Source of the DNA: Oscillospiraceae bacterium
Lineage (GTDB): Bacteria > Bacillota > Clostridia > Oscillospirales > Oscillospiraceae
Assembly (NCBI GenBank): GCA_022799035.1
Contig: JAAWNQ010000005.1
Coordinates: 1 to 64,000, forward strand
Length of the DNA: 64,000 bases
Reading direction: 5' to 3'
Of this stretch, positions 27,839 to 37,281 are shown one piece after another; positions within the stretch are counted from its first letter, which is position 1; every line of letters starts with the position of its first letter. The notes below the pieces were generated by a model. That model was not told the origin of the DNA and made no database searches. It saw only the letters and a list, made by a program, of their open reading frames with translations. The position numbers were made by a program, and so were the translations under genes.

Positions 27839-27974
27839 TGCGAATTACCTCTCTTTCTTCCTAAAAATAGATGCTGTGGAACAGTACAGGGGTATATTGG
27901 ACCATGCGCGCCGCCTCCCTGGTCCGGACGGTCGCCCTCCGCCGGCGGGGGGTGGGACGCAAAGTTCACGGGAT

Positions 27975-28871
27975 TCAGCGGCTCTGGATGGCGTTGCGGA
28001 CCTTTCCTCCGGCCTCCTCCAGCCGGCGGAGAGCCTCCTCCTTGCCGCAATCGGCCAGGAGCATGGTGATGGCGGTCTTCACGCTGCCCTGGGCGGCGTC
28101 GATGGTCTGGCGGGCCTTCTCCCGGTCCACTCCGGTGGCCTCCATGACGATGTTTTCCGCCCGGACCTGGAGCTTTTCGTTGCTCTGGACCACATCCACC
28201 ATCAGATTCTGATAGGCCTTGCCGATCCGGACCATGGCTCCGGTGGAGATCATGTTGACGATCAGCTTCTGGGCGGTGCCCGACTTGAGCCGGGTGGAGC
28301 CGGTGAGCACCTCGGGACCTACCTCCGCCTCGATGGCGATGTCGGCGGCTTTGCCCACGGCGCTGCCGGAGTTACAGGCGATGGCGGCGGTGCCGCAGCC
28401 CAGGCTCTTTGCGTATTCCAGTCCCCCCAGCACATAGGGGGTCCGGCCCGAGGCGGCGATACCCACCAGTACGTCCTTGGGGCACAGCCCCCGCTCCTTC
28501 AGGTCCTTGACGCAGAGCTCCCGGTCGTCCTCGGCCCCCTCAATGGGGAAACGGAGGGCTTTGTCCCCGCCGGCGATGAGGCCCACCACCATGTCTCCGT
28601 CCACTCCGAAGGTGGGGGGACATTCCGAGGCGTCCAGCACCCCAAGCCGTCCGCTGGTGCCCGCCCCGATGTAGAACAGCCGCCCACCCTGGCGGAAGGC
28701 ATTCTCCACCATCTCAATGGTTCGGGCGATCTGGGGAAGGGCTTTCTCAATGGCCAGGGGGACCTTCCGGTCCTCCTGGTTCATCACGGTGGCGATCTCC
28801 AGGGGGGTCATCTGGTCCAGATCCATGGTGGCGGCGTTCCGTGTCTCTGTGGTCATATGGCTCAGATCCAT
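27975..28871 (-). CDS. murQ: N-acetylmuramic acid 6-phosphate etherase
   Basis: [60 protein letters not shown]. Confidence 0.95.
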   Translation of the reverse strand: MDLSHMTTETRNAATMDLDQMTPLEIATVMNQEDRKVPLAIEKALPQIARTIEMVENAFRQGGRLFYIGAGTSGRLGVLDASECPPTFGVDGDMVVGLIAGGDKALRFPIEGAEDDRELCVKDLKERGLCPKDVLVGIAASGRTPYVLGGLEYAKSLGCGTAAIACNSGSAVGKAADIAIEAEVGPEVLTGSTRLKSGTAQKLIVNMISTGAMVRIGKAYQNLMVDVVQSNEKLQVRAENIVMEATGVDREKARQTIDAAQGSVKTAITMLLADCGKEEALRRLEEAGGKVRNAIQSR

Positions 28872-29047
28872 AAAATCAACTCCTGTTTTCCTTGGTGGTA
28901 GCCCGCCGTTGGGGCTGTTTGATGATATCATCCTAACGAAAATAAAAAAACATGTCAACAAAATTGAGAAAGTGTGGTACAATGTTTTGTGAGAAGGACT
29001 CTTTTGAATAAATTACATAAACTGATGAAAAAAGGCGGCAAGAAATT

Positions 29048-29920
29048 GTGGAAAATGTACTACTTCGACTGAGAGAGACCCAAAGCGCCATGAGCGGCAC
29101 CGAGGCCACCATCGCGCAATATATCTGCGCCCATCCGGAGGAGGCGGCCCATCTCACCGTTCGGGAGCTGGCCGACCGGACCTATTCCTCCCCCTCCAGC
29201 GTGGTGCGCCTGTGCCGGTTTGTGGGCTTTGCCGGCTACAAGGAGTTTCGCCAGGAGCTGCTGCTGAATGTCCACTCCCTGGGAGAGACCGGCTCCCATG
29301 AGGAGGCCGAGTTGGATGGCACCTCCTCCATCTCCGACATTATCGGCAGTATCACCAGAAGGAACATCCAGTGTCTGGAGGACACCCAGTATCTGCTGAA
29401 CGTGGAGGAGGTGACCGCCTGTGTGGAGCTGATCCGTAAGGCGCGGACCATCCTGCTTTTCGGCATCGGGGCGTCCCTCTGCGTGGCCCGGGACGCCTAC
29501 CTGAAATTCCTCCGGGTGGACAAGCCCTGTATCCTCAACGACGACTGGCACTCCCAGCTTCTCCAGGCCCGGAATGCCACGGCGGAGGACGTGGCCATTG
29601 TCTTTTCCTACTCGGGGCAGACCGCCGAGATGATCGAGTGTATCAAGGCCCTGAAGGAAAACGGCGCCCCTGTTATGGCGGTCACCCGTTCCGCCCCCTC
29701 TCCCATTGCCAAGCTGGCTGACCACCGGCTCCACACAGCCACCAACGAGTTCACCTTCCGCATCGGCGCCCTCTCCTCCCGGATCGCACAGCTCAATGTG
29801 GTGGACGTGCTCTATGCCGGCTTTGTCAACGCTGAGTACGAATACTGTATGAAACGTTTCGTCAAGACCCACATCTATAAAACCGAGGAACAGGGAGAGA
29901 GCGAAAAAAGTGAAAAATAA
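29048..29920 (+). CDS. MurR/RpiR-family regulator (GTG start)
   Basis: N-term HTH_6 (TVRELADRTYSSPSSVVRLCRFVGFAGYKEFRQEL) and SIS domain. Confidence 0.9.
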   Translation: MENVLLRLRETQSAMSGTEATIAQYICAHPEEAAHLTVRELADRTYSSPSSVVRLCRFVGFAGYKEFRQELLLNVHSLGETGSHEEAELDGTSSISDIIGSITRRNIQCLEDTQYLLNVEEVTACVELIRKARTILLFGIGASLCVARDAYLKFLRVDKPCILNDDWHSQLLQARNATAEDVAIVFSYSGQTAEMIECIKALKENGAPVMAVTRSAPSPIAKLADHRLHTATNEFTFRIGALSSRIAQLNVVDVLYAGFVNAEYEYCMKRFVKTHIYKTEEQGESEKSEK

Positions 29921-29928
29921 GGAAAAAA

Positions 29929-29965
29929 GGACCATGCTGTTTGAAATGCAGCATGGTCCTTTTTC
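29929..29965. terminator. Terminator hairpin
   Basis: aggaccatgctg-tttgaaat-gcagcatggtcctttttc. Confidence 0.85.
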
Positions 29966-29975
29966 CTTTTTCGAT

Positions 29976-31022
29976 TCACTTTCCCGTTGCCAGCATCTCC
30001 GCTAAGCTGACCCGTTCCCACAGTCCGTCCTGGACTGCGGCCATGTTTCCCTCACTGTGCTCCAGCTCCTGGCAGAACAGGCGGAAGACGCCGGGGAAGC
30101 CTTCGGGGGACAGGGGGGAGAGCAAATGGGAGACCGCGGTCCCAAGGACGGCGAACTCCGCCCAGGTGAGCACGTCCCTGTCCCACACGCCCCGGAGCCA
30201 GTGGCGGTAGAGAAAATAGGCCGCCGCCCGCTCCCCCTGCCGCCCCAGCAGGGGAGAGGAGGGGGAGTCCAGCCGTGCCCTCCCGGCGGCCAGCAGGTCC
30301 CGCCACTGGGGCTGTAGGATATCCATGTCCCCTAAAAGGGCCAGACATTTCTCCAGGGCGGCGGCCCGGGGGGGCAGATCCCCCTGGTCCAGCAGAGGGA
30401 ATTCCTCCCCGTAGATCCCGCAGAGTTGAGGGATCTCTCCCAACTGCTCCCGGTCCAGCAGGACCTGGACCTCGTTGGAGAACAGGAGCAGAGCCTGTAG
30501 TTTTTGGGCCAAACTGGCCTCCTCCACGTTCAGAAGGAGGAGGGCGGTCTCCCGGGCTTTCAGCAGAGGCTCCAGAAGGGGCGGGGTCTCCTCCAGGCCC
30601 TCTGGGCCTTCCTCCTGCCGGACCAGAAGGACCGGGTCCTCCTCCAGAATAAGCCGGACCGCCTCGGGGCAGGAGGCGCACAGCCCCCGCTCCCGAAGGG
30701 GGCCGTACTCATAGCAGAACCGGGGGTGGGTGCGGCAGATGAGGGGGGTGGCCTCCTCCCCAAGCTGTATATGGATATGGCAAAGCCCCTCTCCGGTGAG
30801 AAAGGGGCAGGTCCCGCACCCCAGAGGGAAGCAGGGCTCCCCCTGTGGATCCAGGGTCAGAAAATCCCGGACCCGCTCCCCCAGGGGACCGGGCAGGGTC
30901 TTATAAAGAGCGGCGGTGCCGGGGTCCACAGGGATCTCCCAGCCATCGGCGCAGCAGGTGTGGGGACACTCTCCCGCCAGACAGCGGAAGGAGCCGTAGT
31001 ACCGGGGAATATGGGTCTCCAT
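29976..31022 (-). CDS. FliB-family (flagellin lysine-N-methylase-like) Cys-rich protein
   Basis: CLAGECPHTCCADGWEIPVD, GTCPFLTGEGLCHIH, CRTHPRFCYEYG. Confidence 0.8.
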   Translation of the reverse strand: METHIPRYYGSFRCLAGECPHTCCADGWEIPVDPGTAALYKTLPGPLGERVRDFLTLDPQGEPCFPLGCGTCPFLTGEGLCHIHIQLGEEATPLICRTHPRFCYEYGPLRERGLCASCPEAVRLILEEDPVLLVRQEEGPEGLEETPPLLEPLLKARETALLLLNVEEASLAQKLQALLLFSNEVQVLLDREQLGEIPQLCGIYGEEFPLLDQGDLPPRAAALEKCLALLGDMDILQPQWRDLLAAGRARLDSPSSPLLGRQGERAAAYFLYRHWLRGVWDRDVLTWAEFAVLGTAVSHLLSPLSPEGFPGVFRLFCQELEHSEGNMAAVQDGLWERVSLAEMLATGK

Positions 31023-31040
31023 AGGGGGCCTCCTTGGGGG

Positions 31041-31967
31041 TCAGTAGGTCAGCAGTTCCGGCTCCGCCTTCCCGCAGGGCCGGGACTCCAGAATATCCAT
31101 GAAGGGGCCGGGCCCCTCATAGGCGGGGTGCTCCCGGATGGCGATGGTGAAGGTGGCCTCCAGCCACTGCCGGTCCCGGTACTCCTCCAGCCCCGCCCCC
31201 TGGGCCACCAGGCCCAGAAAGGCCACGTCATTGGCGCAGCACACCATGGCGAATCGGCCGGGACAGCAGGTGTCGGGGTACTTGGAGGAGCGCATCATCA
31301 CCAGCTTGGCGTGAATGGTCTTCCCCTTGTATCGCTGGGGGTGGTCCATCACGTCCACATACCACACCCCGAAATCCTCATCGGGGATGTCAATGACCTC
31401 CTGACTGAGGTCAAAGGGGCATTCCTCTCCGGTGAGGTAGTCCTCGTCCTTCCCCTCCATGTCCTCCAGATAGATCTCCGCCCTGCGGTTGACCATCCGC
31501 AGGTTCCGCTCCCGGAGGGAGGCCTTCAGCTCCGGAGTGCACCGGTTGAAGACCAGCACATCGGCGGCCCGCACCTTTTCGGACATGAGCTGGCCCATAT
31601 TCCGGGAGTAGACCTCAAAGCTTCCCGCCTCCACAAAAGTGAAGGTCTGGGCCAAAAACCAACTGGGAGGCATATGCTCCACCAGGGTCTCCAGAGGCCA
31701 CATGCCGTTATACTCCACCAGCACCTGCCGGGGCCGGTATTTCTTCTCGCACTCCCGGAGGAACATGGGGGTCAGGTCCTCCTCGTCCTCCACCGCCGCC
31801 ACCGACACATTCCTCATCAGCCGCTGGTCGTATTCCACCTCCCCCTCCTCGCACTGGAGAAGGAGGGTCCGGTGGTCTGCGGCCAGGCCGTCGGAGAGCA
31901 CACCGTTGACAAACTGGGACTTGCCGGAATCCAGAAAGCCCAGGATCAGATAAACAGGGATCCGCAT
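31041..31967 (-). CDS. G3E/CobW-like GTPase
   Basis: YLILGFLDSGKSQFVNG P-loop; VLVEYNGMW; VLVFNRCT. Confidence 0.8.
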   Translation of the reverse strand: MRIPVYLILGFLDSGKSQFVNGVLSDGLAADHRTLLLQCEEGEVEYDQRLMRNVSVAAVEDEEDLTPMFLRECEKKYRPRQVLVEYNGMWPLETLVEHMPPSWFLAQTFTFVEAGSFEVYSRNMGQLMSEKVRAADVLVFNRCTPELKASLRERNLRMVNRRAEIYLEDMEGKDEDYLTGEECPFDLSQEVIDIPDEDFGVWYVDVMDHPQRYKGKTIHAKLVMMRSSKYPDTCCPGRFAMVCCANDVAFLGLVAQGAGLEEYRDRQWLEATFTIAIREHPAYEGPGPFMDILESRPCGKAEPELLTY

Positions 31968-31979
31968 GACAACCGCTCC

Positions 31980-33089
31980 TTACAGTCCGAAAAGCTGGGA
32001 GAGCTTGTCCTCCCGCAGCTCCCCGCCGATGACGCAAAGACGTCCGGTATAGTCGGCCTTGCCCTCCCGGATATCGGCCTCCCCGGGCACAAAGTCAAAC
32101 TCCAGCCAGCCGCCCTCCCCGTCGGGGACGATGCCCTTGGCCCGGAAGACCTCTCCATACTCCCCGCTGTCCAAAGCGGTCAGAATAGCTGCAATGTCCG
32201 GGCGGGAGAAAGGCTTGGGGGTCTCCCGGCCCCAGCTTACAAACCGCTCGTCGGCGTCGTGGTGATGGTGGTCATGGTCGTGACAGCCGCAGGTGCAGTC
32301 AGGGCCGTGGTCGTGGTGGTGTTCCCCGTGGTGGTGATGCTCCTCCCCCTCGTGGTGGCAGCACTCGTGGCCCTCCTCGTGGTGATGGTGCTCATGGTGG
32401 TGATCGTGATGTCCATGCTCGTGGTGGTGTTCATGGTGATGGTGGTGCTCATGGGCCTCCTCCACCAATTCTTTAAGCTGGTCGGACATGGCGGTGCCCT
32501 CAATGGCGGAGAGGATGGTCTTTCCCTCCAGGCTGTCCCAGGGGGTGGTGAGGATGGTGGCGGAAGGGTTCTGCTCCCGAATGAGGGCCACCACGCCCTC
32601 CAGCTTCTCCTGGCTCAGTTTCTGAGTCCGGGACAGGATGATACTGCCGGCGGACTGGATCTGATTGTTATAAAATTCCGGGATATTTTTCATGTAGCTT
32701 TTGGCCTTGACGGCATCCACCACCGTGACGAAGCTGTTCAGCGCCAGCTCGGGCACCGCCTCCACCGCATCTCCCACGGCGGCGATCACGTCGCTGAGTT
32801 TGGCCACTCCCGAGGGCTCAATGAGGATCCGGGTGGGCTTGTACTGTTCATAGACCTTCCCCAACGCCTGGGTAAAATCCCCTACCAGGGTACAACAGAT
32901 GCACCCCGAGGATAGCTCCGAGACCTCCACACCGCTCTCCCGGAGGAACCCTCCGTCCACGCTGACCTCCCCGAACTCGTTCTCGATGAGGGCCAGCTTC
33001 TCCCCCGCAAAGGCTTCGGCCAGCAGCTTTTTGATAAGGGTAGTCTTTCCGGCTCCCAGGAACCCGGAAACGATATCGACCTTGCACAT
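31980..33089 (-). CDS. CobW/G3E GTPase with long His-rich metal-binding segment
   Basis: VSGFLGAGKTTLIKKLL; SGCICCTLVGDF; HEHHHHHEHHHEHGHHDHHHEHHHHEEGHECCHHEGEEHHHHGEHHHDHG. Confidence 0.92.
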   Translation of the reverse strand: MCKVDIVSGFLGAGKTTLIKKLLAEAFAGEKLALIENEFGEVSVDGGFLRESGVEVSELSSGCICCTLVGDFTQALGKVYEQYKPTRILIEPSGVAKLSDVIAAVGDAVEAVPELALNSFVTVVDAVKAKSYMKNIPEFYNNQIQSAGSIILSRTQKLSQEKLEGVVALIREQNPSATILTTPWDSLEGKTILSAIEGTAMSDQLKELVEEAHEHHHHHEHHHEHGHHDHHHEHHHHEEGHECCHHEGEEHHHHGEHHHDHGPDCTCGCHDHDHHHHDADERFVSWGRETPKPFSRPDIAAILTALDSGEYGEVFRAKGIVPDGEGGWLEFDFVPGEADIREGKADYTGRLCVIGGELREDKLSQLFGL

Positions 33090-33260
33090 AGCTTGTTCTC
33101 CTTTGTAAATTCAGACGTTCACTTTCTATATTACTACCTGCGTGCAAAAAATCAAGGGGAATTTACCAAATCATTCCGGGAAAAACCTCTGCATAGGAAA
33201 AAGGGACCTGCGGATAATAGAAATGTCAATGACGCGAAAAAACCGCAGGAGGAGAGAGAA

Positions 33261-33443
33261 ATGAAAGCGACTGGAATCGTGCGGCGGATCGACGACCTGG
33301 GGCGGGTAGTGATCCCCAAGGAGATCCGCCGGACCATGCGTATCCGAGAGGGCGACCCGTCACAGACAGCATTGACACAGTGGGAACGATATTGCTTGGG
33401 GATGATGGATCTGTCCAGGCGGCAGGGGTGGGGGAGTACATAA
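33261..33443 (+). pseudogene. spoVT: spoVT 5' fragment (33 codons up to GDP) plus element-derived tail
   Basis: MKATGIVRRIDDLGRVVIPKEIRRTMRIREGDP then SQTALTQWERYCLGMMDLSRRQGWGST*; GGAGGAG RBS. Confidence 0.92.
33351..33380. other. attL: core GGCGACCCG (33351-33359) plus element arm CATTGACACAG
   Basis: Core identical to 55785-55793; spoVT reading frame rejoins exactly across it. Confidence 0.88.
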
Positions 33444-33448
33444 GAAAA

Positions 33449-33485
33449 CGCTGTAACCGTTTTCCTTGACGGTTACAGCGTTTTT
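33449..33485. terminator. Hairpin terminator
   Basis: cgctgtaaccgt-tttccttg-acggttacagcgttttt. Confidence 0.8.
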
Positions 33486-33565
33486 GCAGTAATACCAGTG
33501 GGAGAGTACAAGGTAGATTTGCCTTATGCCAATTTCCTAAGCATTGGAATATCTTACCATAATAT

Positions 33566-34507
33566 CTATATTTCCGCTTTGGCATTGTGTGCAATAGGGG
33601 TTATAAAATTATTCAAATCTGTTACATTTATTTCCCCTTTCCAATAACGGGTAAGTGCAGTTTCATAATCGGGCTGACTATATTTCGCTTTGATATGGCC
33701 CGCATAACCCAACTCCGAGCTAAAAAAATCAATCCCCTTATTGATTTGCTCTAAGCAATATGTTAAAAAACGAAAGAAAAGGGATTTATACTGCGCAGAC
33801 CGATACAATAAGTAGCTTTCGCTCAAATGCTGATTGCTATAATTTCTTCCAAGCCAAAATATTTTTTTGGTAGATTTAAGCAACTCATAATCCATGCGTT
33901 TTTGGTGTTCCGTGAAATTGTAGATTCCATTTAAATTGGGATCGTTAATTAGCCCGGAGGTGACCGCTGAACCAAGGGAACCGAGACGATTCATTAATCT
34001 CCTGAAATACTTCCGGTGAAAACCAAGATCTTTCAAATCAAATATAATAAGATATTGCTTCTCAATGCTAAACTTTTCTTTTTTTCCTTCGTATGTTTTA
34101 CCAGAGAAACGGCAGGTATTGTTTCCTACCCAATAGCATACTGAATGGATTGGAACAAATTCCATTCCCTGCACAACGTTTTGCTTATCGCGCCATAAGA
34201 CAATTTCTACATAGGCTTTCCCATTTAATAGCAGTTCATGCATAACACTACTTAGTAATTCGTCAAAAGAATACCCTAATGCAGAATAGTCGCAAAATAG
34301 TAAAAGCCGTTTCAAATGATCGTCATGGGGGGACACATCATAAAAACGGTCATGGTCTCCGATAGGGGCAAGTTTGCTAGAAAAATGGTGGCAAAAATCC
34401 TCAAGAAACATACTCCCATACAGACTTTGCTTATACTTTCGAGTTTGAGAGCACCACATCCGTGGTGATTGCTGGGAAGAAGTATAATTATGGAGGTCAT
34501 TCCTCAT
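33566..34507 (-). CDS. Hypothetical protein, second gene of AT-rich cargo operon
   Basis: ATG at 34507 overlaps the end of the upstream ORF (tATGAGGAATGA); no recognised domain. Confidence 0.7.
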   Translation of the reverse strand: MRNDLHNYTSSQQSPRMWCSQTRKYKQSLYGSMFLEDFCHHFSSKLAPIGDHDRFYDVSPHDDHLKRLLLFCDYSALGYSFDELLSSVMHELLLNGKAYVEIVLWRDKQNVVQGMEFVPIHSVCYWVGNNTCRFSGKTYEGKKEKFSIEKQYLIIFDLKDLGFHRKYFRRLMNRLGSLGSAVTSGLINDPNLNGIYNFTEHQKRMDYELLKSTKKIFWLGRNYSNQHLSESYLLYRSAQYKSLFFRFLTYCLEQINKGIDFFSSELGYAGHIKAKYSQPDYETALTRYWKGEINVTDLNNFITPIAHNAKAEI

Positions 34508-36962
34508 ATAGCTGTTCCTCCCATTTTCCATCGCTCTGATACTTTTCTTCGATATACTGATTAACACAACAAATAAAGTAGATGTCTTCTACCTCGTTAG
34601 TGAATCCGAGATCAGCAAAATTTGATCCACAAAATGTTTTGAATAATTTACTTTCGGTTTTTATAATTTGTTGCCCAAATGGACCGTATTCAATCTCATA
34701 GAGTTCAGAACTTCGGATTGCATTTGCAATGCGAATTTTCCACCCGGTTTGTAAAATATCACGGTTGCCTATTCCGAAAAAAAGGTGCTGCCTTGCTTCG
34801 GCCATTTGTGAGATGTATTGTAGTTTTGCAACGCCATCAGGCATCTGCTTAACAAAACCAGTTAATTCATTCTGAACAAGTTCTTTCCAACAAGGCTTCT
34901 TGGAAAACTCTCCCCATAGAATAGCAAAGCCACTAATCATTGCGTATTCAACGATTGGAGCTGTAGCAACATGGAGAGTCGCTCGCTGAAGATGTGGCTC
35001 TTTGGTTTTGATTACATCAGTTCGTATATACTCATCATACAAAAGCATGGTTGTTAAAAATCCTGAGTAAAGACTCTTAAATGTTTCAAAATCATCGTTC
35101 TCAATTGCTTCAACCAAAGATTCACAAATATGATTATAGCAAAGTCCCAGAAGATCCGGATAATCGTTTCGATTTTCCCAGTGAGAGACTGAAAATATAC
35201 TACTGCATTTTGCTAAATGCTGGGGGATCTCTTTATGCATATTTTTAAGACAATGCTTGGCATTTTCAACATTGCTTTCATCCCATAATATTGTCGGTTC
35301 AATATGGAACTCTTCTATGGTTGACCAATGCTGCTCTATTAGTGAGACCGCCACTTCACTTTTGTGCTCAAATTCTAGGGAATGCGCAAATACCACTCCG
35401 GCAGGGAAAAACTTTTTGCCTTTGAGCAAGTCTTTCCCTGTAGCCATGATATTATCGGAAAGTACAACAATCGTTTCTGACATATCATTCAAGAAAGAAA
35501 CGACTGCTTTGGCAGCAATTTGTTTTATATACCAATCGGGGGTTAGCCTTCTTCTTTCTAAGCGTAGCTCAATTGCAATCTTATGGAACAAGTTATCCAT
35601 ATACTGATTGTTAATTAAGGGATTTGATGTAATTGCTGCCTTATTTGGGAATTGTAATTTAGTTGCTTGATCTAATAACGATGGAATATTCATGGATCTC
35701 AAATAGGAATTAATGGCAACAATAATGCTAATGTAGGCCCCGACAAATGAGTCAAAAACTGCAGCAGTCATTTCATCGCTATTTTCATTACTTGTTTGAA
35801 TGTAACTGGATTTATACACTGATTGAAGCCTCTCCAGAGTATGAACCCATGAGAGAATATCCCCACATTCTAATGCATGAGTTGATAGGTTAATGATGTG
35901 ATTGATGTATCCTAGGACTCGGTCTGCATCTCCATCTTTACATAGTTTTTCAAAACCAATTCTATTTACCTTTTCAATGTTATCTTCAAACCACCTGTAG
36001 TCCCGCGCTGTTTTAGTGTTGAGTGTGGTTCCTGTTTTAAGTGCAATTTCAATTTCGGTATCTGAAGCATAGTGCCATTGTGGATAGTTCACCTTGTCTT
36101 TGTACCAAAGCGAGTCGTAACGGATATGTCCCTTTTCTTGCCAATACAATTCCATTAGTAACAATGTATCTGACATAAATGATAGTGTAGCCGCATTTTG
36201 ATTTGCGGGATTATCTGCATTGAACTGTGAAATGGCCAATAAATCATTGAGGCCCCGAAAACACACCTTTTGGAAGTGATATTGAAAACTTGGATTTTGT
36301 GAATAGAAACCGCTTCCAGAAACCCGTTTCATGGCAATTATCATTTCCGGGTAAAGATTCTGTGAGAGGTAATAGGTGTTAGAAAGTTGATTTGTTCGAT
36401 TTCCAACAATGCTGAACATAATAATCGTGTAAACAGTCATAAGCAAAAAAACCAAGGTTGAAATATAGGAGATGTCTATCCCTACTACACATTCTCCAAG
36501 CAGAATGATGCAGAAAACAATATAGCTGATAATTTGGCGAACGCAACGGTTAGTAATAATATCACGCTGAAAGAGTTGCGATAAACGATTTGGAGCATTT
36601 GCATATTTAGCGGAAAATATTGACACTATGTTTGAACAATACAATCCTAAAATCACACCGGCAATTCCAAGACCGCCAAGGAAAATATCAACTGCTATTG
36701 TTTGATTCATTGTAACAGTATCACACCGAAGTATATGTGTATAGATAAATGGAAGTAGCCACTTATCTCCAATAAACAATATTCCGGCAAAAACCAAACT
36801 TTTTAAAGTTTGCCAAACCGTTGTGCGGATAATGAGGCTCTGAAAAGAAATTGCCTTTTTACCATTATCATATTTTTTTGTTATAGAATACCATACCTTC
36901 TGCATCCAAAATGCAATTTTGCTTACCTGGTGCCGAAGAATCCAAAATGCCTTATGATTCAT
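34497..36962 (-). CDS. 821-aa membrane-anchored hypothetical protein
   Basis: Long ORF with several predicted TM segments in N-terminal quarter; no recognised domain. Confidence 0.8.
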   Translation of the reverse strand: MNHKAFWILRHQVSKIAFWMQKVWYSITKKYDNGKKAISFQSLIIRTTVWQTLKSLVFAGILFIGDKWLLPFIYTHILRCDTVTMNQTIAVDIFLGGLGIAGVILGLYCSNIVSIFSAKYANAPNRLSQLFQRDIITNRCVRQIISYIVFCIILLGECVVGIDISYISTLVFLLMTVYTIIMFSIVGNRTNQLSNTYYLSQNLYPEMIIAMKRVSGSGFYSQNPSFQYHFQKVCFRGLNDLLAISQFNADNPANQNAATLSFMSDTLLLMELYWQEKGHIRYDSLWYKDKVNYPQWHYASDTEIEIALKTGTTLNTKTARDYRWFEDNIEKVNRIGFEKLCKDGDADRVLGYINHIINLSTHALECGDILSWVHTLERLQSVYKSSYIQTSNENSDEMTAAVFDSFVGAYISIIVAINSYLRSMNIPSLLDQATKLQFPNKAAITSNPLINNQYMDNLFHKIAIELRLERRRLTPDWYIKQIAAKAVVSFLNDMSETIVVLSDNIMATGKDLLKGKKFFPAGVVFAHSLEFEHKSEVAVSLIEQHWSTIEEFHIEPTILWDESNVENAKHCLKNMHKEIPQHLAKCSSIFSVSHWENRNDYPDLLGLCYNHICESLVEAIENDDFETFKSLYSGFLTTMLLYDEYIRTDVIKTKEPHLQRATLHVATAPIVEYAMISGFAILWGEFSKKPCWKELVQNELTGFVKQMPDGVAKLQYISQMAEARQHLFFGIGNRDILQTGWKIRIANAIRSSELYEIEYGPFGQQIIKTESKLFKTFCGSNFADLGFTNEVEDIYFICCVNQYIEEKYQSDGKWEEQLYEE

Positions 36963-37140
36963 AAACGCCTCCCGCCAACAGAAACTGTATCGGAAATACC
37001 GCTATGGTACGCTTTTATTTATTTTGGCTTAAAGCCTACTACTTTTTATTATACTACAGCTTTCGATCTATCTCAACGAGTTTTTATGCATTATTCTCTG
37101 CAAACTTGCATTTTGCATACCGATAAAAAGTGGACAACAA

Positions 37141-37182
37141 GAGAGAAGGCTCCTCCAATTTTGGAGGAGCCTTCTCGTTGTT
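37141..37182. terminator. Terminator hairpin
   Basis: gagaaggctcctcc-aatttt-ggaggagccttctcgttgttt. Confidence 0.8.
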
Positions 37183-37281
37183 TATTTCTGCAATAGATGG
37201 AATGTAGCTTCGTATATTTTTATATGTCCATCAATATTTTTGACTGATGGTATCCGAAAACTTGTTCGTCTTCTATTTCTA

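Noticed and set aside
30504-32915. 803-aa plus-strand ORF with VVMVVMVVT stretch
   Set aside because: Antisense shadow of FliB-like and His-rich CobW genes; the Val/Met run is the complement of the His codons.
33140-33260. Sigma-G promoter for spoVT
   Set aside because: No convincing -35/-10 pair at the correct spacing found; not claimed.
33093-33443. Single 116-aa native protein starting at 33093
   Set aside because: The real start is ATG 33261 after GGAGGAG; the upstream part is non-coding and the downstream tail is element DNA, so this is a split spoVT fragment.
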